64,000 nucleotides of DNA, from positions 926,466-990,465 of the forward strand of contig JACYXH010000446.1 of NCBI GenBank assembly GCA_026745465.1, read 5' to 3'. The DNA comes from Lota lota (lineage: Eukaryota > Chordata > Actinopteri > Gadiformes > Lotidae). Of the stretch, positions 61,927 to 64,000 are shown one piece after another (the stretch's first letter is position 1; each line of letters begins with the position of its first letter). The notes under the pieces were generated by a model. That model made no database searches. It was not told the origin of the DNA and saw nothing but the letters and a program-made list of their open reading frames with translations. The position numbers were made by a program, and so were the translations under genes.

Positions 61927-63074
61927 CACATTACAATTTCACGTTCACTTTTATAATATTTTTTATGCATATGTGTAGGCCTATTCATGTCCTCATATCT
62001 TCATGAGGCTTGGATGAATGTGTGTTTCTGAATATTCTATACTTCAATCTAGCGGTGATATTTCCCAAGATGGAAGTACAGCCTTTTGCAATCTTATGAC
62101 ATAAACACTTCCACAAACATGGAAGGTATTCAGATGGTTCCAACATTCTCACAAGCATTCTCACGTGTGTTTGAGTCTGACTTGTGTTAAGCACTTTGGT
62201 TAAGAGGGACCCGCTATCTGTTTAAGGAGCATGTCTCAAGTGTGATAAATGTACACTAACAGTGTAGTTTTCATAACATCTCTCCTTTATTTGACATATA
62301 TATGTGCACACACACATACACACATGGGCCGTGCACAAAGTGTTTTATGGCAAGATACATTTCCCAGAACACTAACCTCATTCTCAAGAACAGTGAAATC
62401 ATTTCTTATAACACTGTACTTTCTTTATTTTTATGTTGATCAAATCAGAAATTCCAATACAGAAATGTCTTTGCACTGGACTTTTTTCTTGCTGAGGTGC
62501 TTTGGGGTGCTTGACTATTTGAACAAACCAGATTCAAACAAACCAGTGCACTTCAGCTCGGCTGGCGGTGTGGAAGGTGTCATTGATTAACATGGGAGCA
62601 GATTGATTGTGGATGTGCTTGCTAGCACACTGCGCTCGAGTTTTATTGTGTTTTGGTAGTCAAGCAGGAGTGGTCCGCAATGTATGGTATATGCACACAC
62701 AAGGCATGACATACAGGATATGGATGTATTGTTCAAACACAGTACCTCATACCGACAAACACATCTCTGAATCGCAGTATTCGCTTTTGGAAGCTGTGCC
62801 GCTAGCTAGACAGGTAGAAATTTAAACAGCAGACACAATCTCGATATATTGACAGCAGAAGATTGCATATATTTCGTTCCCAAGGTGTGTACGAGATGGT
62901 TTGAGATTAAGTGAAGTGAAGTTTGTCTAGATACGCCTGTATTAAACCTTATCATAAATGTTTTGAGAGAAGCGGTGCCTTAGAGCTAGTGGTAGCTTAG
63001 CTTAGTGGTTGTTACTGGGCAAGAAGACTTGAACACCAAATATTTACTGTGCTGCCTAGTGGATTTGGAAGTGT
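61923..63074. other. non-coding stretch
   Basis: A 113-codon plus frame (62249-62590) crosses a CA run and is not supported. GCTAGTGGTAGCTTAGCTTAG near 62978-62998 looks faintly tRNA-like but no fold was found. Confidence 0.4.
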
Positions 63075-63119
63075 GACAGGAAGTCAGACAGGAAGTCAGA
63101 CAGGAAATGGAACAGGAAG
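63075..63119 (+). repeat. 12-bp tandem repeat, about 3.5 units
   Basis: GACAGGAAGTCA twice, then diverged units GACAGGAAATGG and AACAGGAAGG. Confidence 0.9.
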
Positions 63120-64000
63120 GTGTGAAGAAAAGCACCCACCAGAGTTGGACATATTGACTGGACACATTTTCCAAAGGTGACAATTGGCCTTCAAGGTAAT
63201 TTGATTCCACTAGGTATTAGAAGTTCCTGGGTGCTTTGCCAAGTTTGGCCTGTGGGTGCTGTCTACTGGATTTACATTTTTGAATTTTTGATTACACTTT
63301 TTCAATTTTTGCACTTTAGTAGCACTTTTGAAACTCCTCAAAACTGGTAGCAGGAATATGGTTACATGGGAGATTAGAATGATTGGCTTGTTGGCAGATT
63401 CAAGTAGATGTGGGTACAGTTTTACAAAAGGGGCACATAAAGCTGTTTATAGACACTACGTTTTGGGGCTCTCAGCTCAGTGTGGGGATAAGTCAATGTG
63501 TCAAAGGATTTGGTTGGTGGGAGCAGGTGTGGAGCTAAATGGCTAATTTCAAAGTTGGGCTCTTGAATAAAGGAAAAGGAGAGCGTAAACTATTCACTTG
63601 CCTTGCATAATGGGAACTATGGAACTACAACCTCATTGTTGGACCACATCTGGCATCAGAGCAGTAAAATCAACCATTAATTAATTAATGACCATTAAGT
63701 CAATAATCAGAAATCAAACAGCATTCACTTGCCTTAGCATCAACCTCAGTGTCAAAGCTTTTGTTTATTTCAAGATGAGAGGTAATGTAAACATAAACTA
63801 AATTCATGCCCAAATGACGCAGAAATTCACATTCATATTTATGTGGAAATACCCAGTCAGAGGTGCCTAAAGTTATATCCACTCTTGTGTGTGTGCATGC
63901 GCGTGTGCATGTGCGTGTGTGTGTGCGTGTACTTGTGTTAGGGTGAGGGCGAGTGGCAGGTCGTTCGTTAGCCGGCAGGCTTTCCGGAAGGTTCTACTGT
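63120..64000. other. non-coding stretch to the window end
   Basis: A GTGTGCATGCGCGTG-type alternating purine-pyrimidine patch at 63884-63932 could adopt Z-DNA. No gene recognised. Confidence 0.4.

Noticed and set aside
62249-62590. 113-codon plus-strand frame with hydrophobic stretches
   Set aside because: Crosses a CA run. Composition looks like random AT-rich sequence; no family recognised.
62978-62998. tRNA-like segment, possible SINE head
   Set aside because: Only a short resemblance to an A box; no B box or cloverleaf could be formed.

Overview
The window looks like a stretch of ray-finned (teleost) fish nuclear DNA with no convincing intact host gene. Three things point to fish. There are about twenty CA/GT or CT/GA microsatellites longer than 60 bp. 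There are two Sushi-type Ty3/Gypsy retrotransposons and one Gmr1-type element, lineages first described from pufferfish and cod. There is also a degenerate copy of a FEN1-like repeat gene of a kind I remember from fish and invertebrate genomes. I cannot name the species.

Layout. 1-2.8 kb: AT-rich DNA with three microsatellites and, at the extreme left edge, a weak candidate for a last exon. 2.8-4.7 kb, minus strand: a broken copy of the FEN1-like gene with a Cys-rich tail. 4.7-18.4 kb: non-coding DNA with a 41-bp minisatellite (6.1-6.3 kb), a cluster of three long CA/GT arrays (10.1-10.7 kb), perfect hairpins (10.9 and 14.3 kb) and more CA arrays. 18.45-23.11 kb, plus strand: Sushi copy 1. 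23.1-38.1 kb: non-coding DNA with long homopolymer G runs (one of 43 nt), CT/GA arrays and a probable solo LTR (32.4-33.0 kb). 38.13-43.12 kb, minus strand: a Gmr1-type element with two LTRs I read as identical and one 1,436-codon gag-pol frame. 43.1-50.0 kb: compound microsatellites and two abutting minisatellites. 50.07-55.43 kb, minus strand: Sushi copy 2. 55.4-64.0 kb: non-coding DNA with a long, degenerate CCCTAA-like array (58.6-60.4 kb) that appears split by a roughly 0.9-kb insertion.

All three full-length retroelements have clear 5-bp target-site duplications (GTTGG, GTGTG, CTTTT). The Sushi copies carry an 11-nt primer-binding site complementary to the predicted 5' end of their own transcript, the self-priming arrangement known from the Tf1/Sushi lineage. 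The Gmr1-type element has integrase before reverse transcriptase, a copia-like order in a Gypsy-type element, and a primer site resembling the tRNA-Lys(UUU) type. LTR comparison by eye suggests that the Gmr1-type insertion is very recent and the Sushi copies older, at roughly 2-3% LTR divergence.

I found no rRNA, tRNA, CRISPR array or new multigene system. The items most worth following up are the young Gmr1-type insertion, the FEN1-like gene family, the self-priming geometry, the 43-nt G run and the back-to-back hairpins.
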